In this document: positions 50,013 through 61,926 of the stretch, piece after piece
Position numbering within the stretch: the first letter of the stretch is position 1
Layout of the letters: each line of letters begins with the position of its first letter
NCBI GenBank assembly: GCA_007844125.1
Contig: CM017558.1
Span: 28,218,327-28,282,326, forward strand
DNA length: 64,000 nt
Direction: 5' to 3'
Origin: Sinonovacula constricta
Taxonomy: Eukaryota > Mollusca > Bivalvia > Cardiida > Solecurtidae
The notes under the pieces: model-generated
Seen by the model: the letters and a program-made list of their open reading frames with translations, nothing else
What the model was told of the DNA's origin: nothing
The model's database searches: none
Translations under genes and position numbers: made by a program

Positions 50013-50840
50013 GAATTTTAGATTTAGTCAGTGCTTGATTTAGGGTTGAATATAAGACAATTGTATGTTTCCAATGTTATTTAATCTATAAACCTCTCAT
50101 AAATTTTTATGACACCACGTTTTTATTCAAATTAGACGGGCAGTGTGAACGTATGTGGTCATTTAGCTGTAGTGCACAACACATGCCTCCGGTCTCAAAA
50201 CATGTCATACAATCCCAGCATACATCGTCTAGCTACGAAATTTCACTTCAGTTAAACGCAGAGATGGATGCGGGGAATAGGGGTAGAAAATCGGAATGTA
50301 TGTGTATATAATAGTGGTGTAAGAATGTTAGTAAAATACAGATTTTAAATTAATTTATCTTAGCATGTTACAAATTTTCATACTTTTTCAATGTTTAAGC
50401 TTTTTATTATATTGGCTTCAATAACTTATTATTTGCCTAGACATTTTATCGTTTAGACGGAAATAGTTGTATTGTCTCATTTAAAAGGTGTGAAAATATT
50501 ATTGCCTATACTCGTTAGAAGTGGGCCGAACAGGCCAGAACGATGACGAGTTCGTACAGTCTAAATAGACTGAGATGGACCTTTACCATAACAACATGCC
50601 GCATTTGGTATGGTATTGCGTGTAACGTGACGTAATCGTAAACCGTACAGTATGTTGTATCGAAGCAAAGCGTAAAGCAGCGCAACGTGTAGATTTTCTA
50701 TCGTATCACATATCGTGTATGGTATCGAACCATAACGTGTATGGTGTCGTGTAAAACGCTTACATAGTGTCGTACATCGAACGTAATACTAACGTACGTA
50801 AATCGTATCGTATGACAAGCGTTACGATTCCAGAACTGTA

Positions 50841-52491
50841 AAGATTTCGTTTTAAATGATTTGAAACCATCTCTTGTCTTCCGAAGATATATACAAAATT
50901 ATTGCACCCGTGACCGATCGGTTAGCATCGCTGATTTGTAAATATCAGCCCCTCACTGCGTGGGCGAGAATTTTCATTCGGTGGGCTTTCCCGGCTAACC
51001 TGCTTTGCGCAAGTGGTCCGTTATTTCTCTAATAATAATTAACTAGACATCTATAATTGTGACGACGCGATGTCACAAAAACAATGAGCTCAAGCAATGA
51101 TCTGTCTAGAGCAGACGGCGCATCGCACTCAGCTGGAATACCTCTCCAGATGAAAGTTATTGCCCTGACTCGGCTACGAACCCAGTCAGTGGGTCATTCT
51201 GATGCGTTTTAAAGCTCATGGAGGAGCAACAGTAAATGAGTGGATGGCATTTCAATAAGGCTCTTGGTTCCGGTGTGTGTGGAGCAATCTGAAAATAGTT
51301 TTTGTGTGAAAACAACAACAACAACAACAAAAACTCACAAAAGCACACAGACAGAATACAACATTATTGGAGTTTGAGATGGTAACACTTCTTTAGCGGA
51401 CTTTAATTCCCGTCGCTTTTACTATCTGCAGTCTGCATTGTTATCTATTGTTAAGTTTGATGTGTTATAAATTTTGTCTGTGAATGTTATTTGCCCTAAC
51501 GTAGATGGAAGTAATATTTAAATAAGTATAACACTTTTCAGTGGAAAAAACTTCCCAATTATTTGACAACAAAACAAATGTATTCTTTTTCAAATGCAGA
51601 CGATGGATGCAGTATAGTAGAGATATACAGCAACGTGTTACAGATATAAGTATAAAACATTAATTAAACAGGACGTGTACGCTGCATTAATAAACCCTAA
51701 ATCGTTTGATAATGATACTACCGTACCTTTGACATACTACAATTACTGGCAATTCATGGAAATAAAATAGCTGTTGATTATTATGTTTTCAATCCGACTG
51801 ACTCGGCAATTCCGTGAAACATTTCACTGACAGAACAACCACCACCGCATTGTATCAATGATTTAATCCCAAAGTTAATGCATATACACTAATCTGGGTT
51901 GTTAGCAAAACTGCAATAGTTCAATCGGAACTCATAGTCGCTTTTGCCTCAACATCTGGGTGTAGAGGTGCCAAACATAACGCCCAGAGATAGCGATATA
52001 TAAACGCTGTTGCAGCTACATGCCCATTGTATTTTCGTACTCTTGTATTTTCCCACAGATATCCACTGCAAAAACAGAAACATCACAATGCAAAAATTGT
52101 GTGTGTGTTATTTATACCCAAATGGAAAATGTGTTATATATACATATGTTTTTCTCAATCAAACAACTGATCTAAACGTTTATACTAAAATAAGGCCTAA
52201 GCTAATTGTGTAAAAGAAAAAAAAATACAACTATGAAAATCATAATACCAATTACCTTTTACTCAGAAATGGCACTAATATGTGATTTAGTTATTTAATT
52301 AAAGCTAACAAATAACTGTATTTGCCAATGGCAATTTGGTATATTTTTGGCTAAATTCGGCATGCCAATTTAACTATTAACAATTAAAAATGCTAATCGT
52401 GCAATAAAATATCAGGGTTATGCATTTGTAATACGTTGCAGATATTAACTGCTATATAATCAGTTTAACAAAAATGTGTAAACATACATAT
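50841..52491. other. Intergenic DNA between TIR copy 2 and receptor B
   Basis: Counterpart of 13880-15270. It holds the second copy of the tRNA-like degenerate repeat (about 50907-51030). No gene was found. Confidence 0.5.
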
Positions 52492-52621
52492 TTATGTTAG
52501 TCTAGATTTACACAACACAATTTTACCGCTTGTGTTTCCCTGATCCTGTATAGAAGCATAAGCAGACTCCTCGGTTTGTTCTCTTGTCAATCTCACGATT
52601 GGTTCTTCGTAAATATGGTTT
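52492..52621 (-). CDS. Receptor B exon: cytoplasmic tail, stop
   Basis: Encodes RNHIYEEPIVRLTREQTEE, SAYASIQDQ and a basic end, stop TAA at 52494-52492. Same length (130 nt) as in receptor A, with both tyrosines kept. Confidence 0.82.
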
Positions 52622-54055
52622 CTGAAAGTCAACATCAAGACGTATTTAGTTTGACATGATTACAATCTTGATAAGGGTGCTTGAGAATCCTCGTGTTGAT
52701 TATGAATTAACATATACATCGGCAGACAAGTGTAAGAAAGACTTATTTTAAACACAGTTTAATATTCACATATCATTTGCTAATAAACAGTTGATCATAT
52801 TCTACGTCTGTAAATAGAACAATAAGTATTTGTTGTCAAACCCTTAACATTACCTCCGTTTCTTTGCCCAAAATACAGCAACTACCACTCCAACAACAAG
52901 TAACGTGCTGGCAACACCCACACCAACACCAGTTCCGATCAATCTTCCGACAGTGACTTCAGTGTTTGTGATTATCGTCTCACACCTATTGCCAACATAT
53001 CCGTCATAGCAACCAAAAGGACACTCTCCGGAGACTGGGTCGCATAACCCGTTCTTACAGGGACCACATGGAGTGCAGTCACGTCCGTAGGTGTGAAAAG
53101 GGCATTGGACAGCTGGAAAATGACACAATATACACTGTACATAGCTTAGTATATAAGCGAATCGTTACATGTGATTTCACTTTTGTCTAATAGCGGCTAA
53201 CAAACGGTTTCGGCTGGTAGACATGCAAGGTATATTTAATAATTCGCAATAAACATGTTCAGTTGTTGATTGGCTGATTTGGTTTTGTGATAATTGTGAA
53301 CAGCTAAAAGGGACAGGCATTATGATGATTGAAGAAAGTGCTTATGCAGGAATTGCTGTGCAAAATAATTGTTCTCCCAGTCAGTTCTGCTTTTATGAAG
53401 AGACATCGAACTGAATTGTTTTAATTTAATTGCATTGTATTTTGAGTTTATATCAATGCATTTTGTGGAACTTTTTTATCTTTTTGACCTTACTAACTAA
53501 TTACAAGTCAATGTTTCAGTGTTAGCACATTCACTTCTAGGAGAGATAGAGAGACACAGAGAGACAAATGGAGGCATAGAGAGACACAAAGAGGGACAGA
53601 GAGAGACAGAAAGTTATGGATTTTAAATGCTTTAAGCAATACAACGTTAAGTCAGTATTAAATGGTAGTTATTGTCATGGTTTCAGCCACTTTCCTGATA
53701 ATTCTTGCTAAAAGGTTGTGACAGGAGAAGCCATTCTAATTATGGACCCTAGATAACTTAAGCACATACACAACAAGGCTTAGACTATGTGCCCAGCAAG
53801 GCTGAAACGAACTGTCAAACTAGGTTAAGGTTTAATGTCAACCAAGTCCAAAAACAGTATCCTCTTAATGCCTCCAACTGCATGGCCACCTAGGTTGGAA
53901 TTGCAGACTCAAATAGGAACAAGCTGCAACCCTAATTAGGCTAAACGTGCATGCTTAAATGACTTGAAACTGTATGTCAAGAAAACTTAATGTAAGTGCA
54001 AACTTGGCTAAAATTCATTCCCAGTATGTATACAAGCTTCACATTTAAACTTATA

Positions 54056-54107
<52 letters not shown>

Positions 54108-57100
54108 CTCTCTCTCTCTCTCCCTCTCTCTCTCTCTCTTTCTGTCTCTCGCAGATAATTAATTACAGTTAATAATAGATATATAATTAATATTACTATA
54201 TTATATTATTAATAATACTATAGACAGTTAATTGCAGTTAACAAGATAGTTCATAGGCTCTTTTGAGTGCTTTCTGATTTTTGGGCCGAGTATGATAACA
54301 TTTATCTATATCAACACTAACATGGTATTCTTTTTATTCCACCATCAACAGTTTCAATTGGATTTTAAACGGAAACATTTAAATTCACCGCTGCTGCTCC
54401 TCCTCTACATGATCTGAAGTTCCACTGTAATACATGAAATTCATGCCCGTGCATAGAGTAATTCGGCTATAAGAAATAGTTCTCTTTAACAATTAAAAAA
54501 TAAGACAATCAAAATGTTAGTTCTTTTATTTTATTTGCAGTATGCATAAGATTGTAATTTTATTGATTACGATAATAAAAAATAAAAGTTGGAAAAACAA
54601 CAACAACACCCTCGTAGTGATGTAATGTGTAATGCCATGTAACATTAAATTTGCTACGCACATGCATGACATGCAGAAACGCATAAATTACATTCGATGT
54701 CTGTGTGTATTTGAAGTTGTAACAAACAATTTGTTGATGGATTTTAATTGTTGATTGAAATTCTGAACATTGAAAATAGCGCTATAAAATTGCGAAGATA
54801 ATTGTGTTTTAACAGGGTGAATTTGGGACAACTGTTGGGATTGGACGATGTGTGTTGCTGTTCATGTTTAAGTTTAGAAACTATGATTTAAAACACATTT
54901 GTCCAGATGTGTGCAGGCAGCTGTATTTGGTTCAACTAAAGACTGAGATCTATCTAAACCATTGTAATGTTCATTATGTAACGTTATTTAATCATCAGAG
55001 TCTGTCCTCAGATTTGACAGCTGATTGTTGCTTTCTGAGACAGTCACAGATTCAAGATCAATTTCCTTTTCAAAAGTGTTAGGATTAATGCCAAATTTCG
55101 CCTTGAAATCCCCGTAGCTCATCTCTACAACACTGCTGAGGTTTCCACACGATTCTTCATCATTTGTTTTCAATTCACACCAAATAACACCAAAATAACG
55201 CGAACTCACATAATCTGACATTTTGACAGTTGTTTTAGTGATGCAGACTATAAATTCTTACTGATTTTATTTCTATTCCTAAATAGTTTTCATCATGTGC
55301 CTGTAATTCATTTTGTTTCAGAGTTTTGCAAGTTTATGAATTGTAAATTTGTACATTTTGATTAATACAGCTTCTATATATTGCTATGTGTTTCGTGCAA
55401 ACATTGAATTGTTATTTTAACTGCAGTGAAAAGAAATCTGAAATTACTTTTTCCAGTCTTACATGTATCTATTATATCATTTGGGTTTACTTCCCTTGAC
55501 TTGGCCCATGTCTCCGAATTGCTACCCTCGCTATAACCAATAGTGTTATCTGCGACACCACAAAAAAACAAAACAACACCAAAAAATAACGAATCAGGTT
55601 AATTTGGGAAGAAATAATGAAATTGGCTTTGAAATTCAATTTGATACTATCTTCGACGTGGACACTTTTTTTAATGATGACAATTATTTTGAAATGACAG
55701 CAATTTTAAATGAAATTCAACAATAGAAAATCTAGCAGATGCATATCTGCAACAACCATTTAATCTGACTGAACACCACGAAAAAGTAAAGCAATGCACC
55801 TGTCAATAAGCAATATTTGAATGTTTACTGTTTTGACAAAGCAAAAAAAGGAGCAGACGTATGAACCAACAACTTTGAGAGATTTTTTTCTGATTCATTG
55901 TCAGGCAATTAAAATGTGCAAACAAGGTCTTGATAACAAACCAACAAGCGCTGGTGTCCTTGTGATGAAAATTTCCAAAAGATGTATGGTACCAACATCT
56001 TTAGGGAGTATATACTCAGTTATCTCGTCAATGTGATTTTTTTGAGCTACATATTATGGCATTAGAACAGGTACACAAATATACAACTTAGAACTGGGTA
56101 ACGTCACTGTAAGTCCCATACTAGATAAGAATATATGACACAATCAACGTTCGGGTCATAAGGTATAGACATGAAAAAGTATTTAAAGTTTAGAAGTATT
56201 TTAAAGACTTCCACTATCTATCTGGTTATGTTTCAGATTTACATTATTTTTTACATTCGTATTATATAACAAATATAACCATTTATAAAATTTTGAACAA
56301 TAAGAATAAATGTTATAATAAAACCAAAAGAGTAAGCATCAACTGAAACATAGTAGCCATTCATAACAATGGTACAACGGCAAAAACATTGTACATGTGT
56401 ATTACAAACTAACAGACAAAATTAACCTGAGACATGCCATACCAGAAGAACCGGCTAGACATCCAGTACACCTGTTCATGGTCTACATGAAAAGGCGACG
56501 GGGTGCAACGAAAAGCATTCGTTTGAGCCTACGCAGGCCTCACCAAGAATAATGGTAAAAATGGAAATAAACAATTTATACAACAGAATGAAGGATATGA
56601 ACGAATTGAAAACTGAAGCCTCAACAGTTGATCCCAGCTGATCCCAGAATTTATAGGTAACATCAACTAGCTAACATTAAACACATGCAATTGGTCAATG
56701 CTCACATAAGTTAACATTAATAAACGTACACAAGTGTTGCATTTATCCATTATTGTTGCACATAGCATGTTTCAGTAAAGACTCACAATTTTAATAAACA
56801 ATCAAGATTTGTCCATTTTAAGATATTTTTCTGAAATTTCCAGCCATTAAATCTTAGAAATGCCCATGTTATTTTGATTATTAAACAATATGTAAATGCC
56901 ATGATTTGTTTTGAAGTGCACGCAACCGTATAACCCAGAAGCTAAATGCCGAAGGCGTTTCCCCGAATCAAAATGTATAAATGTATGGTCACAAAATACC
57001 AAATTTTTTAGCAAATACAGTAATCTGAAGACCAGCAAGTCCATGGCGATTTGGGAATTCTTTTAAACGGATAATGTAGACCAATTTTATGCCGTAACGC

Positions 57101-60100
57101 ATCTGCATGCAATTCAGGCTTCCAAATGTCACTCGGCTTCTTGTTAAATTCTACGAAAATTTCACTTATACCGTTCATCATAGGAATACAAAAAACTCAA
57201 TTTCCTAACACGTCGACGTTCATGAAGAAATTCCCGGGTCACGACTTGCTCAGATTCGCCATTTGAGAGACCCCTGAACAAGCGAATCCACCAAGAATGA
57301 AGAAAATAACACTTTTACAATACTAAAATATCAAATAAATTTTGGTAATACATAACATTTGTTTGCTTGAATATTGGCAAATAATTTAAAGTAAATTTAT
57401 AATAGTTGAAATGGTTTTGAACTGCGTATATTTCATAATTCTCACTGAATTATTCTGTTGCTTAAGTATTTGGAGGAACGTGCAGGAATTCCGAGCTACT
57501 CCACTGTAAACGTGTCTTAACCGTCGTTCTATGTAATGTGAAGATAACTATATTAATTTACGAATTTTATCGTAAAATTATAATTTTAACATATATGTCC
57601 AAAAACGAATGTTGAAGTTCATTTTAATGTTTCGCAGTTTTGTAAAGAATATGCCAGAAGATGGTATTGTCTGTAAACTTTGGTAGATCACATTTTGTTA
57701 AGTAGTGGTTGTCAAAAGCACACAATTATTATGTAACATTTAAATATAAATGCGTTTAACTATTAGCATAAATGTCTTCTATTAATAAATAGGACATACC
57801 TTCCATACATGTTACATCGCTGTGATTGTAACCAGGTAAACAACCTTCGCTGCATACGCCTGAAACTTGATCACAGTTGACTCCGCCCCCTTGACAGTTT
57901 CCACATTCGGCTGAACAGTTCTGACCAAACCACCCAGGACTACAAGCTGTACATAGATATCAATTATTAAAACCGGACCTGGTAGCCTAATCGGTAGAGC
58001 GTCTGCTCCAGGTACGGGAGACCCCGGGTTCAATTCCGGACCGCGACATACCAAAGTCGTTAAAAATGTAGTGGTATAGCTCTCTTGCTAACGCTAAAGC
58101 AAATATAAGGGTAGTTGCACGACTGGTTGGCCCGGTGTCAGGATAATGTGACTAGGTGTGGTATCATGCCAGGTGTTCACGACATGCTATACACAGTGAA
58201 GGCAGCACTATATCTGCTTCATGTGGACACCTTCTCCAGATAACTGAAATACTGTTGGCGGGACGATAAATCCAATAAACAAACAAACAAGCAAGTATTA
58301 CAAATGATTAAGATTGCGCTTATTTGCATAATAAGATCAGAAAGGAGTGGTTGAAAAAGAAAGTTTTAACATATTGTTAACATTAATTCTGTTTGCATCC
58401 ATGACTTCTAGTAAGTGCTTATATTTAAAAATTTCGAACTTGCAATCTACCATTTATTCACAAAACAAAACTCCCGTTGACATTCATTACGAATGATTAA
58501 ACAACCTTAATTTTCCGGCAAAGAATAATTAAGTATGACTTGTTTGTTCAAAAGTATTGGATATACAAGAGTTCTGCTATCAATACCAATACACATATAT
58601 GACATTAACATCTTTATTATCCACCTAAATTAAAAGAACATGACACATTCCCTTATTGTATTAATAACTTTCTGTTATTGCTATATCTTTGCAATAGAAT
58701 ATTAATATTCTCTTTAGGCAAAACTCTTTAGGTATTGTGAACATAAGAATATCTGTATGAAACGTCTGCGATTTATGCTTTTCTGAAATGTACCTTGCAT
58801 GCATTTGACATCACTGCTGTTGTAACCAGGGAGACAACCTTCAGAACACACCCCTGTCACGAAATGACAATTGACTCCACCCCCTTGGCATTTTCCACAT
58901 TTTGCAGAACAGTTCTGACCAAACCAATCATTTTTGCAAGCTGCAGAAATATAGTATTTAAGTACTATTAAAATACTAAATTAGCTTTAAAAAACACGTT
59001 TTTATCACATAGTTTGTACATATGCAAATCGCACGAACAAAGACCCAATTTCTAACGCCTAAATTACCGCTATGCGGGCACCGATTTCCTCCAAACATTG
59101 GACAATCATCCTAATCCTTGTGTAGTTTTTTACTATGCTCATTTTCCCACGAAGCATAGTTCATAGTGATCCTTTTGGAAAATAACATAAAACATAAACT
59201 ATATCTAGTATCACATGTGGCATCACTGTTGTTGTAACCAGGGAGACAACCTTTAGAACACACTCCTGTCCTGTGATTGCAATTGACTCCTCCACCTTGA
59301 CAGTTTCCACATTTTGCAGAGCAGTTCTGACCAAACCACCCATCATTGCATTCTACCAAATGGAAACTATGCAGGAATACAAATACATAGCATTAAATGG
59401 TATATTAACATGTTAGACCAAAAACAACAACACCACACTGTGTCGGTGTACTGAGGTCATTCTGTTATTTTTATATTTTTTAATATTTAAAAATTTGCAT
59501 TTTGCATTGTTAAAATAATAGTTTCCTATTATTTAACATAACGATATTTGAATAACGCGTTTGAATTTAATTATTTTCCGAAAGTTACCTTGCACACATG
59601 TGGCATCACTTTTGTTGTAACCTGAGAGACAGCCTTTGGAACACACTCCTGTCCTGTGATTGCAATTGACACCTCCACCTTGACAGTGTCCACATTTTGC
59701 AGAGCAGTTCTGACCAAACCATCCATCATTGCATTCTACCGAATTGAAATTATGCAGGAATAAACATATATGGCATTAAATGGTATATTGACATCTTAGA
59801 CCAAAACAAAACACCACACTGTGTCCGTGTATCGAGATCGTTCTGTTATTGTTGTGTTTTTTAATATTTACATATTAACATTGTTCATGGTTAAAATAAT
59901 AGTTTTCTATTATTTAACATAACGGTATTGGAATGATGCTTAAGGATTTAAATATTTTCCGAAAGTTACCTTGCACACATGTGGCATCACTGTTGTTGTA
60001 ACCAGGGAGGCAACCTTTAGAACACACCCCTGTCACGTGATTACAATTGACTCCACCCCCTTGGCAGTTTCCACATTTTGCTGAACAGTAATGACCAAAC

Positions 60101-61926
60101 CATCCTTCATTGCAAGCTGGAGAAAGAAATGCTAACTAAATGAGCGTCATGTAACACATGTATAACAAGCAGACATTTCATGAAACATAACTCCATTTCA
60201 AAAGCCTTTAATATCGTGATGTGGGAAGCATCTTTTGGTGAAAAATGGACGAACCTCATATGATTTATAGTTGCGCAGGCATTTCAATATTTTTATTCAT
60301 TGATCAATTGGTTGTCATATAGTTAGCACTTCATTTGTATACATTATTTATAATCGCTTTTTTATATTTTATATAAACTTAAATTGAATAAATCATATAT
60401 TTCCAAGACAACCTTAATTCAGACACTCTTTTTAATGTATGTAGCCACACTGACTTTTCAAATGTATCGTATATATTACATATTCGGTTTTAGCAAGAAA
60501 AAGCTAAATACGTGTATTTAAATGTCTATGTCTGTAAAAAAAAATCATCGAAACTTAGAACCAAACTCAAGCAACACAAGGAAATGGATCTAGATAAAGA
60601 ATATCAATTTAAAAATTTAGAATCAAACATATGTAACTTAGAAGAAATATAATGAGCAATATATCCTAGGGTTAACTGTGACGTTCTTTGTTTAATTTTA
60701 CTCAAAATCCATACCCAAATGAACGTATAGATGACGATTCATCATAATTTGGAACTTTGATAAGTAGTGTCTAAAACAACAATACTATAGTATTTTAAAT
60801 CGCTTGTCATTTTATGGACATTTGACAAAACGGTAGACAACATAATTTAACAAGCAGATGGACCACATACCAGTGTGTAACCTTGTGCAATGCATTTAGA
60901 AAGAAATATCTAAATATGTACACTTTCACGTTAAATCGACCGATACTTTAGAAGAATGGTATTGAAAAATGTTGCCGCTGGCATTTCATTATTTAACCCA
61001 TACCACTTTAGTCCGTAGTATGAACAAAAGTCTTTAAATAACGAGACATCTTATGATACTTTCATTCATACATAAAATATGTGTACTTTTGTCACACCGT
61101 CCATTGGTTCCTGACCAACCATCTTGACAACCAAAGGAGCACACTGCTCCCAATCTCGGGGAACCAGTATGCGGGGTGTTACACATACATATATCACTGC
61201 ACTCCCAGCCACACAAGCCGGGCATACATTCTGTAAAAAAATATTGCTAAACATTTAATACAAGCATGCCAACATGGAGATATAAGGAATTAGCAACGAA
61301 TACATGAAAATAGAATATTTAAACCTTTATATACTGTAAATGCATGAAACCATCATTTATCTTAATATCAGTGATGATATTTAAAGTAAAATAAAATAAC
61401 AATATAGGCAAGATTGATATTTTGCCCTTATTATTACAGTTTATATAACACAGACACCTATAAATAAGTCAACATTACAAGCCAGAATCTATCTTATGTT
61501 TTTAATTCGTATATGTCGATATTTAACAAGATTTAGGTTCTACTTTAGCTACATACTATGCTCCAAAATACTGCCACCTAAATTCTGCAGTAAACATAGT
61601 ACAGAACAGCACGATACATAATTTAGTGAAATGACACATTTTTAGATTATGCCAATAAAAAACTTGGATAAATGTTTGCGTAATCATTTATTTTTAATTA
61701 TGGTATTTGTACTTGTATATTTGATGTTTATGCGCATAAGCGCACTTACCAGCATACACAATTACTTCGCAAAGTGTCAACATTCCTGATCTGTTTAACT
61801 TGACAGTATTTCCAGCCACAGGTTGTTCTAAGTTCAGTGTCCAAGGTAGATAGTCGGATGGACTGTTGGTCGGGCTGTCCTGGTAAATGCTGTTGCCAAT
61901 AGTCAACGTGAAGCCATTTGTCTGAA
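52492..61926 (-). CDS. Receptor B, 3' part: FTP/EGF membrane receptor paralogue
   Basis: Nine exons recognised: 61750-61926, 61087-61230, 59970-60116, 59589-59735, 59206-59352 (altered donor), 58794-58940, 57800-57946, 52854-53112 and 52492-52621. All are phase 1 except the last junction. They encode the end of an FTP domain, one EGF module, five copies of the 49-residue EGF repeat, the juxtamembrane EGF with transmembrane helix, and the tail. Compared with receptor A it has two more repeat exons, no counterparts of exons 8 and 9, a transmembrane segment four residues shorter in the Gly-Val repeat, and a tail that keeps IYEEP and SAYAS-I. The earlier FTP, EGF and signal-peptide exons were not found up to 64000; they lie beyond the window or are lost. 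The intron before the last transmembrane exon is about 2.3 kb longer than in A. Confidence 0.82.
52854..53112 (-). CDS. Receptor B exon: juxtamembrane EGF and transmembrane helix
   Basis: Encodes CPFHTYGRDCTPCGPC...CYDGYVGNRCE and a helix through ASTLLVVGVVVAVFW to KKRR. It is 12 nt shorter than receptor A exon 13, all in the GGTGTG repeat at the start of the helix. Confidence 0.87.
53660..56310. other. Sequence inserted in a receptor B intron; possible tyrosine-recombinase remnant
   Basis: About 2.3 kb longer than the matching intron in receptor A. At 55821-56036 the plus strand encodes KKEQTYEPTTLRDF, recalling the K/R-x-x-G-x-x-YEP-x-TL stretch of Crypton/DUF3504-type tyrosine recombinase proteins. 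A minus-strand ORF at 54988-55221 (MSDYVSSRYFG...) is acidic. Both are short and isolated, and no ends of a mobile element were identified. Weak evidence. Confidence 0.3.
54057..54150. repeat. (TC)n microsatellite
   Basis: Interrupted CT run in the long receptor B intron; absent from the matching intron in copy A. Confidence 0.9.
57800..57946 (-). CDS. Receptor B exon: 147-nt EGF repeat e
   Basis: Encodes ACSPGWFGQNCSAECGNC...CSEGCLPGYNHSDVTCMEG. Counterpart of receptor A exon 12. A SINE lies just upstream in its intron. Confidence 0.86.
57973..58294 (+). mobile_element. tRNA-derived SINE
   Basis: The head has a Pol III A box (TAGCCTAATCGGTAGAGCG) and B box (GGGTTCAATTCC) in a tRNA-like order. 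A unique body of about 240 bp follows, then the tail TAAACAAACAAACAAGCAA. It splits a sequence (ATTATTAAAA / AGATTGCGCTTA) that is continuous in receptor A near 18420-18440. The aminoacyl stem is too poor for a working tRNA. Confidence 0.78.
58794..58940 (-). CDS. Receptor B exon: 147-nt EGF repeat d
   Basis: Encodes ACKNDWFGQNCSAKCGKC...CSEGCLPGYNSSDVKCMQG. Counterpart of receptor A exon 11. The usual DGW is NDW. Confidence 0.84.
59206..59352 (-). CDS. Receptor B exon: EGF repeat c, altered donor
   Basis: Encodes ECNDGWFGQNCSAKCGNC...CSKGCLPGYNNSDATC. The usual donor position reads GATATAG instead of GT. A weak donor GTTTATG six bases on (59199) would lengthen the exon to 153 nt (59200-59352) and keep phase 1. 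Otherwise the exon is skipped, also without frame damage. Confidence 0.65.
59589..59735 (-). CDS. Receptor B exon: 147-nt EGF repeat b
   Basis: Encodes ECNDGWFGQNCSAKCGHC...CSKGCLSGYNKSDATCVQG. Its flanks are very similar to those of repeats a and c, a sign of recent local duplication. Confidence 0.85.
59970..60116 (-). CDS. Receptor B exon: 147-nt EGF repeat a
   Basis: Encodes ACNEGWFGHYCSAKCGNC...CSKGCLPGYNNSDATCVQG. Its intron flank aligns with that of receptor A exon 10. Confidence 0.85.
61087..61230 (-). CDS. Receptor B exon: EGF-like module
   Basis: Encodes ECMPGLCGWECSDICMC...CSFGCQDGWSGTNGRCDK. Counterpart of receptor A exon 7. The donor is GTACAC, placed so that length and phase match A. 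Confidence 0.8.
61750..61926 (-). CDS. Receptor B exon: FTP domain, second half
   Basis: Encodes VQTNGFTLTIGNSIYQDS, PWTLNLEQPVAGNTVKLNR and LTLCEVIVYAG. Counterpart of receptor A exon 6, one codon longer. Confidence 0.83.

Larger units (their letters stand above)
42299..50840. mobile_element. TIR element with CGTA-rich ends, copy 2 (inverted, LINE-loaded)
   Basis: Left end TACAGTCCTGGCACCGTACC; right end, reverse-complemented, TACAGTTCTGGAATCGTAAC. Its left end matches the right end of 34741-39740 and vice versa, so the two copies lie in opposite orientation. The matching place in copy A (about 13870) is uninterrupted. The interior holds a minus-strand LINE RT/RNase H fragment and, inserted into that, a full-length LINE of the plus strand. 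Without the nested LINE the element is about 2.5 kb. Confidence 0.78.

Noticed and set aside
57973..58045. tRNA gene
   Set aside because: A and B boxes are present but the stems pair poorly and the sequence continues into a SINE body and tail.
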